64,000 nt of DNA from Cordilura impudica (Eukaryota; Arthropoda; Insecta; Diptera; Scathophagidae): positions 161,752,987-161,816,986 of the forward strand of contig OY821519.1 in the NCBI GenBank assembly GCA_963682025.1. The letters run 5' to 3'. Below, one piece after another: positions 22,115-33,430 of this stretch (its first letter is position 1; each line of letters begins with the position of its first letter). The notes under the pieces are model-generated. The model saw nothing but the letters and a program-made list of their open reading frames with translations, was not told the DNA's origin and made no database searches. The translations under genes and the position numbers were made by a program.

Positions 22115-24904
22115 TTAATTTTGCCTTTCTATCATACTCGCGGCGCGCTGCTGCTCCGTCTGAAGCCTATACTTTACCTCTTTTTGGTATGACTCTATGT
22201 TATATATTGGGTCAACGATATTGTTATCAAGAAATGGTATGTTAGGTGGTTTCTTACCAAATATCAGTTCATACGGACAGTACCCATGGACAGTAGAAGG
22301 TGTTGTATTGAAGCAATACGTGAAGTATGTCAACCATTCGTCCCAATCTATTCTGTCCGCTGAAAGATATGAACGAACGTATTCGTTAAATGTTCTATGT
22401 GATCTTTCTATAGTACCTAACGTTTGATGATGGTATGCTGTCGAGGTTGTGTACTCAATATTCAGCAATCCACAAAGCTCTTGTATAGTCTGGTTCTTAT
22501 ACTCCGCTCCCATATCAGTCAGAATTCTATTCATTGGACCGTATATTAAAATGAAATTTTCGAAAATAGCCTTGGCTACGGTTTTAGCCTGTTCGTCCGT
22601 TATCGGTATAGTGATCAAATACTTCGTTAGATCACATATTATGGATATGGCATATTCATTGCCGTTATTAGATTTAATAAAAGGACCAATTGTGTCAATA
22701 ACGACTTATCGAATGCGTTCACTGGTGTTTCCGTTATCACCATTGGCAGGGATTTATTACTGCTTACATACTTTGTTATAGTTACGTATGTCTCTTGACA
22801 TTACGTTCCAGAAATATTTTTCATTTATTTTTGCTGTCATCCTTGTTATCCCTGGATGACCTCCGTATAAAGGATCATTATGACATTTTTCTAGGTGTGT
22901 GTTTTTCTGCTCGTCAGCAGTAACATTTATTCTCCATGGCGCTAGCGCTATTATTAATTTTCTTAATTCTTTGTTCGCTATTTCTTTAAACACATTGATT
23001 CGAATCTTCTCAAATATTTTGTCACTTAGTGATAGTTCCAATTTTTTTATGCTTTTGTTGTCGGTCATATTTTCCAACCTAGGGAAGAATTGATTTAGAT
23101 TAATTATCCCATTAATCTCTTCTAAAGTTATTTTCCCGTGTTTAAGGTAACACCTCGGTATTTTGCCTTGTAAGTCATACTTTAGGCGAACATTTTTTCT
23201 TACTTCCTTTATACTAAGTGTTTCATAAACCCTTGGGGTTGTCGTTAGGCTCTTTATTTTGTCATCTATTCTTGGTTGTGTTTTTCAAGATTTTGATCTA
23301 GTGGTTACCATAAAAATGTCCCTGCTAGTTTTTATGTCTTCTATTGTTATTCTAGATAAGGCGACTGCTGCATGGTTATCCTTTCCCCTCAGGTACTCTA
23401 TTGTAAAATCATACTCTTCTAAATCCAGTCTCATTCGCGTCAATTTTGAGGAAGGGTTTTTCATCGAGAACAAGTACGACAGTGGTCTGTGATCGCTTCT
23501 CACTAAAAATCTCGTGGCATGTATGTATGGTCTGAAACATGTAATGGCCCAGTGTATAGCTGCTAATTTTCCTGGATGTAGTTTAAGGTTATATTTCCGG
23601 CAGGTTTCAAAAACATCTACCAAATTCCTTATCATGTGTCGTTCTGAACGACCAATTACAACTAAATCATCCATATATAAGAAAGCTTGAGCTGGTGATA
23701 AACCAGCGAATGCAATTGTCATCATTCTCTGAAATGAATTGGGGGCTATTTTAAGCCCATATGGGAGGCGTTTAAAACGTAATGATCCCTTATCTGTTGA
23801 AAATGATGTGATATCCTCCTCATCTAATTCAATTTGATGAAATCCAGACGTTAAGTCTAGACAAGAAAAATATTTTGCTTTGCCATGTTGATCAAGAATG
23901 TCATCTATTCTTGGTAATGGGAATTTTTCTGCAATCAATTTTTTATTAACCGCCCTGTAATCTACTACTAATCTCCATCTTTTATTAACGCTTCCAGCTA
24001 AAGATTTTTTCGGTACTAATAACATAGGGCTATTGTATTCAGAAGCTGATGGTTCAATTATACCATCTTTTATTAATTTATCCACTTGTCCTCTTATTTC
24101 CTCCTTATGCGCATGAGGTATCCTGTAGTTTTTAATATATGTTGGTTCCATATCCTGTAAACGCGATTTTTGCCTGTAAAAATTATTCGCAGATATTTTT
24201 TCTGTTTCTAGTGCGAAAACATCAACATATTCCATGCATATTTCCTTTAGTTCATTCTCAATAAATTTAGGAAATTTTTCAGACAATATCTTAAATTTAT
24301 CGTCGTTATTCTGACATTCGATCATTGATACTGTTTCATAATCATCCAAGCTTTCAGTCTCTATTTGAGCATTAGATATAACAACCTCTTCGTCTGTTGT
24401 ATTTATTATACGTACAAAAGTGTGTGAGGCGTTTGAAATTGTATTTGCTATAAATATCCCCTCCTTAAGGCTTTGGTTAGGATTAAATACGTCCCCCTTT
24501 GAATCTTTTATATTTATTTTTCTAATTACTTCTGATCTAGCAGGTAATGATATTGTGTTGATGATTGGGTATTTTTGCATTTTCATCCATGTACTTTTTG
24601 GAAAATCATCTGGTCTTAATACTATACAATCTTTATCCGTTCCATATTCTAGTTTACAATTGTACTTTCTAATGAAGTCAAGTCCCAGTATTCCATCAGA
24701 TGGAACTGGAAAGTCATCATCCACCACATGGAGTTTATGTTTTACTAAAAGATTTTCAAATATCAGATCCGTTGCGATCTTTCCTTTAGTATAGGTTATA
24801 CCCTTTTCTATGTCATGTAGGCTAGTTGTGTTGGATGTATCTATTCTCTGTCCGCTTTTGATTATTGATATGTCCGCACCGGTGTCTACCAAAAATGTCG
24901 ACAC
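22115..24904 (-). pseudogene. pol: gypsy pol, copy 3, broken
   Basis: 24904-23285 is a 539-codon frame with protease (LVDTGADISIIKSGQRID), the full spacer missing from copy 2, RT (FLYMDDLVVIG) and residual RNase H. The integrase zinc region is at 23077-22757 and the core at 22618-22115 (ILTDMGAEYKNQ, TLGTIERSHR). A frameshift near 22705-22712 breaks it. The C-terminal integrase domain is deleted: the frame stops at MIERQ near 22125 and AT-rich 3' UTR follows. The RT/RNase H deletion is again present (near 23567). The pol frame is open upstream of the first Met through the end of gag, in the -1 frame relative to gag. Confidence 0.9.
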
Positions 24905-24990
24905 ACCTTCATTGAATTTTGATCTTAGTGAAATATATGTTGCTGAATTCAGATTAACTTTTAGGATTCTACTATTAGTAATTATTTCAT

Positions 24991-26050
24991 TTATTGAGTA
25001 CCCGGGGATTGTAGGTTTCCCGTACTCACATGCAAAGCCCGGACATTACGTCTTCTATTATTATTATTATTGCGGTTATTATAGTTCCCGCTGTAGTTAT
25101 TATTGTTCCTGTTGTAACTGTCACGGCCATTATATTGCCTATTGATCTCATTGTTACCATTGTGGGACTGGTTACTCCCACTGTTGTATCTCCCGTTATT
25201 GTTGCTACGACCGCGATTTCCGGTGTAATTCCCACGTCGGCTAAGATTTGCGTAAGCTCGGCCGCGTCCTTGACCCTGGGTATTGTACCTATCCCTGTTA
25301 TAGTACATTATTGTACTATTTTTAGGCGCATCGGTTGAACAGCTTATAAACTTAGCTACTGCATCACTGTGTCGTTGGTACAGCTTTTTGTCATTGCTTT
25401 TACGGCAATGTTGGTTGTGTATATTTCGGCTAGTGTAGTATTGAGATTCATTAACCTTGCCGAAAGCACCTCAACGGACTCGCCCTTGACTGTTGTTTTT
25501 AATCTGTCTATTATGCCGGCTAAATTTGCTTCATTACCCTCTATAAGGGTACGAGGGTACGTGCAGTCCCTTTCGAATTAGTTTTTACCAAATTGACGGC
25601 TACCGCATCCTGATTCTCAGCGATCGAATCGACTAGTGACAGGGCATCCAAGAAACTTTGTAGGTTTTCCGCCCTACCATCAAAGTCTTGTATAATCCTG
25701 GATACTGTTCTCAAAAATGCTGCCGCTGTCTGTGGCATTATGTCGCTATTTTCTTCTAACGGTACTGTCAACTATTTTGTATCCTCACCAAATTCTACCC
25801 TCTCATGTAATGAGTTGGGCAGGTTTACCTCAATTCCCCTGCGGGTTGCTACACCAATAAGTTTATCCCTTAGGTCAATGAAAAACCCCTCTGCCGCAAC
25901 CTTGTGTGCGGATGTTAGGCGCTGATAATTGACGTTTAATACGACTCTTATTTCCTCAAGTCGTAAGTAGAGGTTTTTCAGATGTTTTTCAACCGTTTCG
26001 TCTTTGGTAGGCTTATCGGTGTTGAGGCATTTATAGGATTTATCAAATTA
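24991..26050 (-). pseudogene. gag: gypsy gag, copy 3, broken
   Basis: The N-terminal part lies between about 26050 and 25775. The shared TAG at 25772-25774 precedes the 25771-25541 part, and an inserted CGAGGGTA-type duplication near 25550 breaks the frame. 25308-24991 is the Asn/Arg/Gly-rich basic tail, ending in a stop that overlaps the -1 pol frame. No zinc knuckle is visible. Confidence 0.8.
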
Positions 26051-27054
26051 ATCTCTTATTACTCTGCACTAGCCGAGTAGCGCTGGCCAGTCCATAAAAA
26101 TAATCAAAATTGACCCGTAGTCGGAAGTATTAAAATTCGAAAATAAATTGTGAGAGTGGAGGTGTTAAAAAAATGCAACTTAATCTACATTGGGTTTGTA
26201 TAATCCTTAAAATCTTATGATTTGGCCATCAGTGCCATGTTCCGTATAATATACGGAAAATTAAGTTTTGAGAAAAAAACGCATTTAAAGTTTCTACACC
26301 CTTTTAGGTACCAGAATCCACCGTTTTTGACACAACCCGTTTTTTGATACACTAGGTCCCTTTTCTCGGAGAAGGTCACATATATTAAAAAAACTCAAAT
26401 TCGTACTAAAGTCAATAAATATTGTCAATATTTATTTTGTTTCATAAGCAATCTTTCGGATACTATAAACCAAAATTTTCAATTATAAGCAATATGTGCA
26501 CTTTATTCCAATTTTAGAAACAAAAAAAAATTTAAAGATACTATCTTAAAAAAATATATATGTAATAAAAGTTGGGACATAATATATTCGCATGTGTTCG
26601 AAATACTTCTCAAAAAAAAAAATTCGCCTATAACATTAGTAATGATTCTCGCGATACCGTTTTTTCTTTTTTTTTTAAACCTTATCAATGTTGTCGCCTC
26701 TAGTAGGTATATTTTGAGGAGTAAGTTACTCCCTCCTATTAACACTCAACACAAGGTTAGGTACCACAGTGAATTTAATTGCTCCGCATGGTCGACAACC
26801 TCTATGTTGGTTATCACATTCGCGTTTGGGAGTTCTAATTTTGATTCCGGCTTACCCATGTTAAAATATAATTTCTCTTTTTCTTTTTCTTTATATACGT
26901 CCTATCTTTTGCGAAATCTACTTTTTCTTTTCAAAAAAAAAAAAAAAACCTTAATAACTAACAGTAGGTAGAAGTGAATTCTTCTTTGTTGAAAAAGAAT
27001 CTTAATAAAATTGTTAAACTTTATAAAAAATATTAATTGAAGTTGTTTTCTTAT

Positions 27055-27089
27055 TTATTTATTTATTTTATTTATTTATTTATTTATTC
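27055..27089. repeat. LINE 3' tail, TTTA microsatellite
   Basis: TTTA repeats on the plus strand (TAAA on the element strand) form the LINE's 3' terminus instead of a plain poly-A. Confidence 0.75.
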
Positions 27090-27193
27090 AGTCTATGGAA
27101 TCATCCTTACAGACTACTTAAAGTATATGTACATTTATATTATAATTTATATATATAATTAAACATTTAACAAAATTGATATATAACATTTAT

Positions 27194-30024
27194 TTAATTC
27201 AGTTGATTTAATGCATTTAAGTGTAATATAATATCTCTTCTCACAATATCCAAACTTTTATTAAAATCAATAAACTGATACAGCATATTAAACTCATCAC
27301 AAATTCTACGTAGTGGATTAAAATTAGCATAGTTTGTACAATAATATTTGATAGTTAGAAAGTTATAATTTCTTGATGATCGAAAAGGAATATTTATATT
27401 TATTTTGTTGATAAGAAATTCAGATTTAAGACTACCATTTAACAGTTTTAACAGGAAAGTAACATTTAGCATATGTCTGCGCCTTTTCAATGTAGGAAGC
27501 TTAATTAGAGCCAGACGATTTTCATAAGATGGCAACCTCATATTAGGATCCCAGCCCAAACCACGAAGACAAAATAACAAAAATTGTTTTTGAACTGATT
27601 CAATTTTATTCGAATGTATATGATATTGCGGATCCCAGACTACAGACCCATATTCGAGTATTGGTCTTACCAAGGTAGTAAACAATTGTTTTGTCGTATA
27701 CGGATCCGAAAACTCTTTAGCCCACCGTTTAATGAATCCAAGTACACCAGTAGCTTTATTTATTGTTAGCGAAATATGACTTCTAAAGTCTAATTTTTTA
27801 TCCAGATGTACGCCAAGGTCGTTGAATGAATCAACTAAATCAAGCACAGCATTATTCATGATATACCGACCATTTATTGGAATTGATCTTGTAAAAATCA
27901 TATATTTGCATTTTTTGACATTTAGGTCCATTAGATTCATATTACACCAAGTAGTTAAACGATCAATATCATTCTGTAAAAGTGATTGTTGATCAAGATT
28001 GTTGAGGGTAAAAATTAACTTTACATCGTCTGCATACATTAATGTAGTTGAGTGTTTAATTACAAAAGGAAGATCATTTATAAATAGCGTAAATAAAAGA
28101 GGTCCCGAGTGACTACCTTGAGGTACACCAGATAATACTTTTATTTGTTGGAATACGAGTTATGAAACTTAATATATTGTGTGCTATCTTTTAAATATGA
28201 TCCAAGCCATTTTATCAGCAATATACCAAATCCCATACGGTCAAGCTTAAACAACAATAGATCATGATTTACTTTATCAAATGCCTTGCTAAAATCATTA
28301 TAAATAACACCTGTTTGTTTCATATTAATAAAACCATCATTTACCAAAGTTGTAATCTCCAAAAGATTTGTTAATGTAGAGCGTGATTTGCAGAATCCAT
28401 GTTGCGTTTTGGAATAGCACTTAATTTAGCAATACCTTTAAAATTCGAAATACCAGCTTTAGATCCAGACTTAAAGAAGGGAATAATAAAAGATTCTTTC
28501 CAAATGGGAGGAAAGTAACCCAATTTAAGGGATATGTTAAACACATAAGTCAAAGGAATATACAATAAATGTGCGCAGCGCTTTAAAATGCAACTGGGAA
28601 CACCGTCAGGACCAGCAGCATACGACAATTTCAATTTTGTCAGGGCATTTAGAACTGTATGTTGATTGATGGATGGTATATTAATAATTGAAGATTCCGA
28701 TATTATGTATGGATACAGATTATAGCTATTAAATACTGTCGAAGAATAAGTTGATGCAAAAAAGTCTGCAAACAAATTACTTATGGAGTTATCATCTGAA
28801 ATTCTAAATCACCGTACTTCATAACCAAAGGAAAGTCCGCAGTACGTCTTTTAGAATTAACAAATTTATAAAATGATTTTGGATTATTTTTTAGATTATT
28901 TCTTACTTTAATTAAAAAGTTATTATAGGCCAATTGATTAGCAATAATAAATTCCGATCTTGATAACGAGTATTTCATATAATCTATCAATGTTCCATAT
29001 TTTTTATAATTTTTGTACATTTTGTTTTTCTTATTTTTAAGTTGAGATAGATGTTTTGTAATCCAAGGAGGATCATTCGATTTAGGAGGTAACACTTTAG
29101 GTACAGATGCCGAGAAACATTCAAAGAGGTGATGATAAAATGTATGCAAACACAAGTTATCATTGCAACGAGATAACACATTTATCCAGTCAATTTGGAA
29201 TAGATGGAGTTGTAAATCTTGGTAATTAGTTTTATTAAAGCAAAAGATTTTATCGTTGTGAGTTAACTTTTTTTATGAAGAGGATAGGAACAAAAGCAAG
29301 ATATCTCAAGTGTTGGATGGTATATATCTTCCGGATTAGAAATAGGGCTATGCCGCAATATTGAAAAGTCATTCGGTTCATTAACGAAAATAAGGTCCAA
29401 CAGTCTACCAAATGCATTTGTGACGGAGTTGACTTGGAAAAGACAATTTTCCAATAAACCATGAATAAATGCAGCTGAAGAATCGGAATAATGAGATGGA
29501 ACTAAATAATTGGTATCAGGATCAGCTTTCCAGGATGTAGACGGCATGTTAAAATCTCCAATTAACATTAATAAATCAGATGGTTTTATATAATTTTGGA
29601 TTAAATCAACAGCTTTCAGATGATCCTCATAAACAGAAAGCGGAGAGTTAGGCGGAATGTATGAGCAAATAATGTATATGGACCTGTTATTAATTTTAGC
29701 TAAAACACATATAATCTCAATATGTAAAAAATCGTTTAAGATAATTTCTTCAGACGAAAATTCGTTTAGTATAGCAACCAATACGCCGCCACCAGACTTT
29801 TTTATTACATTATTACACTGATTATTATTTTTATCGGCTTCAATTCTTTCACAACTTTCTCTATCTTTTCTGAAAATTTGATATTTAGGGCAAAAAATCT
29901 CAGAGTTATTAACTTTTTTACTGAGCCAGGTCTCCGTAAATATAATAATATGATTATTGAAGCCAAAGCTATTACAATAAATTGACGAAAGTTTTGAATT
30001 CATACCTCTAACGTTTTGATACAA
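27194..30024 (-). pseudogene. LINE ORF2: endonuclease and RT, broken
   Basis: Starts about 9 bases after the ORF1 stop. APE-type endonuclease at 30024-29263: NVRGMNSKL, TETWLSKKVN, LLMLIGDFNMPSTSW, LLDLIFVNEPND. RT follows in several frames: AAGPDGVPSCIL, IYNDFSKAFDKVNHD, GVPQGSHSGPLLF near 28100 and an intact MYADDVKLIF near 28035, then thumb and C-terminal region (LEYGSVVWDPQYHIHS) to a stop at 27194. Frame breaks near 29260, 28778, 28367 and 28140-28040. The enzyme nicks DNA and reverse-transcribes its own RNA at the nick. This copy is dead. Confidence 0.87.
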
Positions 30025-30032
30025 GATGTATA

Positions 30033-30770
30033 TTAGTTTTTTGGATTTTGATCAGCGGATTTGGGAAGCCGAGCATTATCTTCTTCTCTATATATAAATT
30101 CACGTATTAATGCGTTTTTAGGCCAAAAACTGGCATCTACGATTTGTTCAAATAGGTATTCAGGAACAATTATTTTAAATGATGCTCTATTTCTGGAATT
30201 CATTTTGTAAACACTAATATCCTCAGGAATACAGTTTTTTATTTTAGAGATCACATAAAATTTCATCTCATCAGCTTTCGTATCATGTGCGAAACGTGTA
30301 GCAAATATAGTTTTCTTCGGAGGAATTGTTCGCAACCTAGGAGTGGGTATTGATTCAATACCAGTAGTAGGCACTATATTTGAAGTACCAGATGTTGAAG
30401 CAGATGGAATTGGTGATGCAGCATCAAAATTAATCAATCGACCAGCGTTCTCAGGATTATAAAGTAAATTATTAGCCGTAGCAGTTCTAGGCATTGAAGA
30501 AATATTTGGAGCAATAATGTTCAGAGCATGCTGAGTACTATGGTTATTAGCATTTGATGTAATCGGAAATGCTGCAGTTTCATTTAATATTGGAGTAGGT
30601 TTATTAATTAAAACTTGAACGTTGTTTGAATGAGAAACGGCAGGATCAATACCTGTAATATTTTGAAAAGGATTTGGTAAATATAAAGCAGATGCAGTAG
30701 CAGTAGTACTATTCTGATGTGCTCCATTAGGACCAGGATTCTGACTAGAATTTTCTTTATTAAAATGCAT
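30033..30770 (-). CDS. LINE ORF1 protein
   Basis: An intact 245-codon frame. The N-terminal half is Ser/Thr/Asn/Pro-rich and probably disordered. The C-terminal half (FATRFAHDTKADEMKFYV, then NRASFKIIVPEYLFEQIV and WPKNALIREFIYREED) resembles the RNA-binding ORF1 domain found beside many insect LINE RTs. The first seven codons coincide with gypsy target DNA, so the start codon may have been supplied by the insertion site (see findings). The role is RNA binding and particle formation. Confidence 0.75.
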   Translation of the reverse strand: MHFNKENSSQNPGPNGAHQNSTTATASALYLPNPFQNITGIDPAVSHSNNVQVLINKPTPILNETAAFPITSNANNHSTQHALNIIAPNISSMPRTATANNLLYNPENAGRLINFDAASPIPSASTSGTSNIVPTTGIESIPTPRLRTIPPKKTIFATRFAHDTKADEMKFYVISKIKNCIPEDISVYKMNSRNRASFKIIVPEYLFEQIVDASFWPKNALIREFIYREEDNARLPKSADQNPKN

Positions 30771-31652
30771 TGTTAAAATGCATTGAATTTGTATAATTGA
30801 AGACAGTAAGTAGATCTTAAAAATAATATTCTAAAATATGTGGAGATTAAACTTCCGCCATATAGTATATTTTCTTTTTTTTTTTTTTGTCGTGTATGTT
30901 CACATTTAGGAATTTCAATATTTTGATTGGTAAAATTTTGTATTATAAAAAACTCAATATTCGACAATACTTTATAAATATTATAGTTACGCTTTAATTA
31001 AAAAAAAATTTTAATATAGTAATTTTACTTAATTTATATAATGATGATTACTGGTTCCAATGTTGCTGATATTGTGGTCGAGGTGCTTTGGCCGCATCGA
31101 TCAATGATATTTCATTGATATCTTCCCTCATATTTATAGTCTTTACCGCAAAAGAAAGCGGTCACGTACACACATGATATGTTATGATTTATATCAGTTC
31201 TAAAATGGTTGATACTTGTTTTGATTATCAATTTTGATATTTATGTAACAACAACGTTAATTTTACACAAAATTAAATTATTTTCGTAGTCTTTCTTAAG
31301 TTGCGCGAGTATAATATTTTTAATTTGATGTTCTTTGTTTCACTGTTTTTCAATCGAAATTATTTTTAAGTATTCTTTTTTTTTTTTTTTTGTTACTTGA
31401 TGGTTTTAGTCACTAGCTCATTAACTCATTATGCAATACACGTGATATTTAAAATATAATTTAATTAGTTACGTTTTATTAATATAATATATATTATAAT
31501 ATTCTTTATTAGCCTTTCAAGCCAATATTTTGTCTTAATATCTCAACGTTTTTGTTTAAAGTTTTAACTTGCAAAATAATTTTTTGTTTGTTTTTATCAC
31601 TCGCGTTTACTAGTTGTCTATAGTTTCATTATTATTTTACTATGTTTATATT

Positions 31653-31666
31653 TGGCAGGATCGCCA
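31653..31666 (-). other. primer-binding site, copy 3
   Basis: TGGCGATCCTGCCA on the minus strand, adjoining the terminal 5' LTR. Confidence 0.7.
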
Positions 31667-31931
31667 TAAAATATGTTTTTTATATTTTTATTCGTCTTTT
31701 TAATATCCTTTTAATTGAAAACACTATTTTTCTTTCTAACTATGAACTGCCGCTCATGCGACCGTTCATTCTTACTGTTCTATATTAATTATTATTTCTA
31801 TTCTTATTTAGTGTTGATCTACGTACGTACGCGCGCACATGCATTGTACACGCGTACAATTAGTAATTTAATTTTACCATTTAGTTACCGTACAGAAGGT
31901 AGGGTAACTATGACTTATCAAACACACTACA
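31667..31931 (-). repeat. 5' LTR of copy 3, internally deleted
   Basis: Has both LTR termini but lacks roughly 170 internal bases present in the two shared LTRs: ACACGCGTACA joins directly to ATTAGTAATTTAAT near 31856. It is followed by CTAT and chromosomal sequence. Confidence 0.85.
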
Positions 31932-31935
31932 CTAT
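31932..31935. repeat. target-site duplication CTAT (right)
   Basis: Directly follows the last LTR base and matches 2764-2767. Confidence 0.75.
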
Positions 31936-32530
31936 TATCATGCACCAGGCATGCAGTAGAACACCAATACATTCCGATGTATTTGTTCACAGTACAGCCC
32001 TCAATCGTGAGAGTCTGCAGACTATGCAAACTACACGAGTGTATAAGTTAGAATTATGTGTGAATTTGTGTATATTTGAATAGCCTAAGGTAGTTTTAAT
32101 ATTTTAATTATTAATAAAAGTCAGTTACTCAATAGAGCTGATACAAAATGAAACGACTTTAAAGTGATAACATTATACTCGTTTGCTTTGCAAAAAATTT
32201 TTAATATCTTAAAATGAAACTAAATAGCTGCCAGAACCCTTATTTTATGTTGCAGTGAACCGTGAATAAATTTGCTTAAAAAAAAAAACATATTTGGCAA
32301 GCTATTTAAAGTTGCAACCTAAAAAGAACCACGTTTGTCACCTCTTCAAATATGTCTTCCTGCCACTATTCAAAAGCCGCAATAGATGGGTGCTGAAGTA
32401 ATATGGTCGAGGTAGTATAAAAACATCTACAGTTGCAAATATTACGCTATTAGCAACGGCATATTAAAGAAGAACGATAGTGTTGTTATCGACAATATTT
32501 TGTATACCCTCCACACCACTGTTTGTCATT
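31936..32530. other. unassigned flank right of gypsy array
   Basis: Chromosomal DNA that was adjacent to 2763 before the array inserted. No gene or repeat recognised. A few bases beyond the array are palindromic (GCATGC), nothing more. Confidence 0.5.
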
Positions 32531-33430
32531 CCGCTTTTTTTTTTTTTTTTGTTAACCGACACTCAGGGGATGCCCCCTACAAAGGCAGTGCATTGTGTTG
32601 ATTTAAGGAAAATAGGTTATGGGAAGGAGGAGAGAGGGAGTAGTGTTTATGGATATTTGACTATTATATTTTATTAGATTATAACTGTCAGGAAAGACCT
32701 CTGCGGGGAGTTTATTCCACATACGGCTAGTTCGACTGATAATAGAATTCTCTCTGTAATGCGTTGTGCGGTCAACTGGACAATAGACTACAAACGGATG
32801 TGATCTACTAGAGAAGCGGGTAGAGCGAATCAAAACTCGGGCACTTGGAATAAGTTCGCTAATCTCAGAAGAACATTTCCCATGGTAATATCTATAGAAC
32901 AGTGCTACACAACTCACATTCCGACGGTGTTCCAATGAATCAATAGAATTGGATACCCTACTGTCATTGATGAGCGCCAGCGCGGAGATCAGAAGGAGTG
33001 AAGAAATTTCTACACCGTTTTAGAAAACCAAGACACTTGAATGCTTCTTTCGACACTTGAAAAACAAGCTCGTTCCAACGAACATCACATTGTATTCTCA
33101 TGCCCAGAACATCAAGAGTATCCGATTCCTCAATACCTATGCCACCCATATATACAGATGGCATTGTTGATTCCATGGCCCTATGGGTCAACATACAACA
33201 TTGAGTCTTCAGCGCATTAAAATCAACCCTATTCGCTTTACCCCACTCGGAGATTGTTAAGAGGTCTTGATTGAGTGTGTCATTCATTGTCCGCCTTTTG
33301 CCCCCAACCTCCAAGAGGCTTGGCCTACAATTAAAGGAAAATGAATGACAAATGCTGCTGTCATCTGCGAAAGAGTATATAGAGTTAAAAGTTTGTAACG
33401 TATCGATAAAATTTCGGAGACCCGCTCAAA
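32531..33430 (-). pseudogene. LINE 3' fragment, RT C-terminus
   Basis: Minus-strand remnant with a poly-A tail (T tract at about 32531-32550). 33314-32964 encodes the post-catalytic RT region (LLTISEWGKANRVDFNALKTQ, then LGMRIQCDVRWNELVF and FLKRCRNFFTPSDLR). After a frame break, 32935-32603 gives LEHRRNVSCVALFYRYYHGK-type sequence and the common LINE ending SRMWNKLPAEVFP. The catalytic core is absent, so this is a 5'-truncated copy of a LINE different from the one at 27055-30750. Clade not assigned. Confidence 0.8.

Larger units (their letters stand above)
27055..30750 (-). mobile_element. non-LTR retrotransposon (LINE)
   Basis: A minus-strand LINE inserted in the gypsy copy 3 leader. It ends in a (TAAA)n-type tail at 27055-27089. 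TTTTCTTATT lies left of the tail and TTTTCTTTATT right of the 5' end (30751-30761), an imperfect target duplication. It has two ORFs, ORF1 and endonuclease-RT, without an RNase H. The organisation is jockey/CR1-like; the clade is not assigned. It is probably 5'-truncated, because ORF1 begins at the junction. Confidence 0.8.
26051..31652 (-). other. 5' leader of gypsy copy 3
   Basis: Homologous to the other leaders and split by the LINE at 27055-30750. The left piece retains the start of the small ORF (26860 downward) with a TGA. The right piece resumes at about 30751 and runs to the primer site. Confidence 0.75.
2768..31931 (-). mobile_element. tandem trimer of gypsy proviruses
   Basis: Three copies of one 412/mdg1-like Ty3/gypsy retrotransposon, all on the minus strand, joined through shared LTRs at 14854-15291 and 21303-21735 and closed by terminal LTRs at 2768-3151 and 31667-31931. 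Each copy reads leader, gag, protease-RT-RNase H-integrase, short 3' UTR, with no env. The array has one outer target duplication (CTAT). Copy 1 occupies 2768-15291 with nested insertions, copy 2 14854-21735, and copy 3 21303-31931 with a nested LINE. All coding regions are broken and several defects are common to all three. Lineage placement within gypsy is by recollection of Gag and integrase style. Confidence 0.85.

Noticed and set aside
2768..31931. Three independent gypsy insertions
   Set aside because: No chromosomal DNA or target duplication separates the copies, and internal LTRs are shared. A single array fits better.
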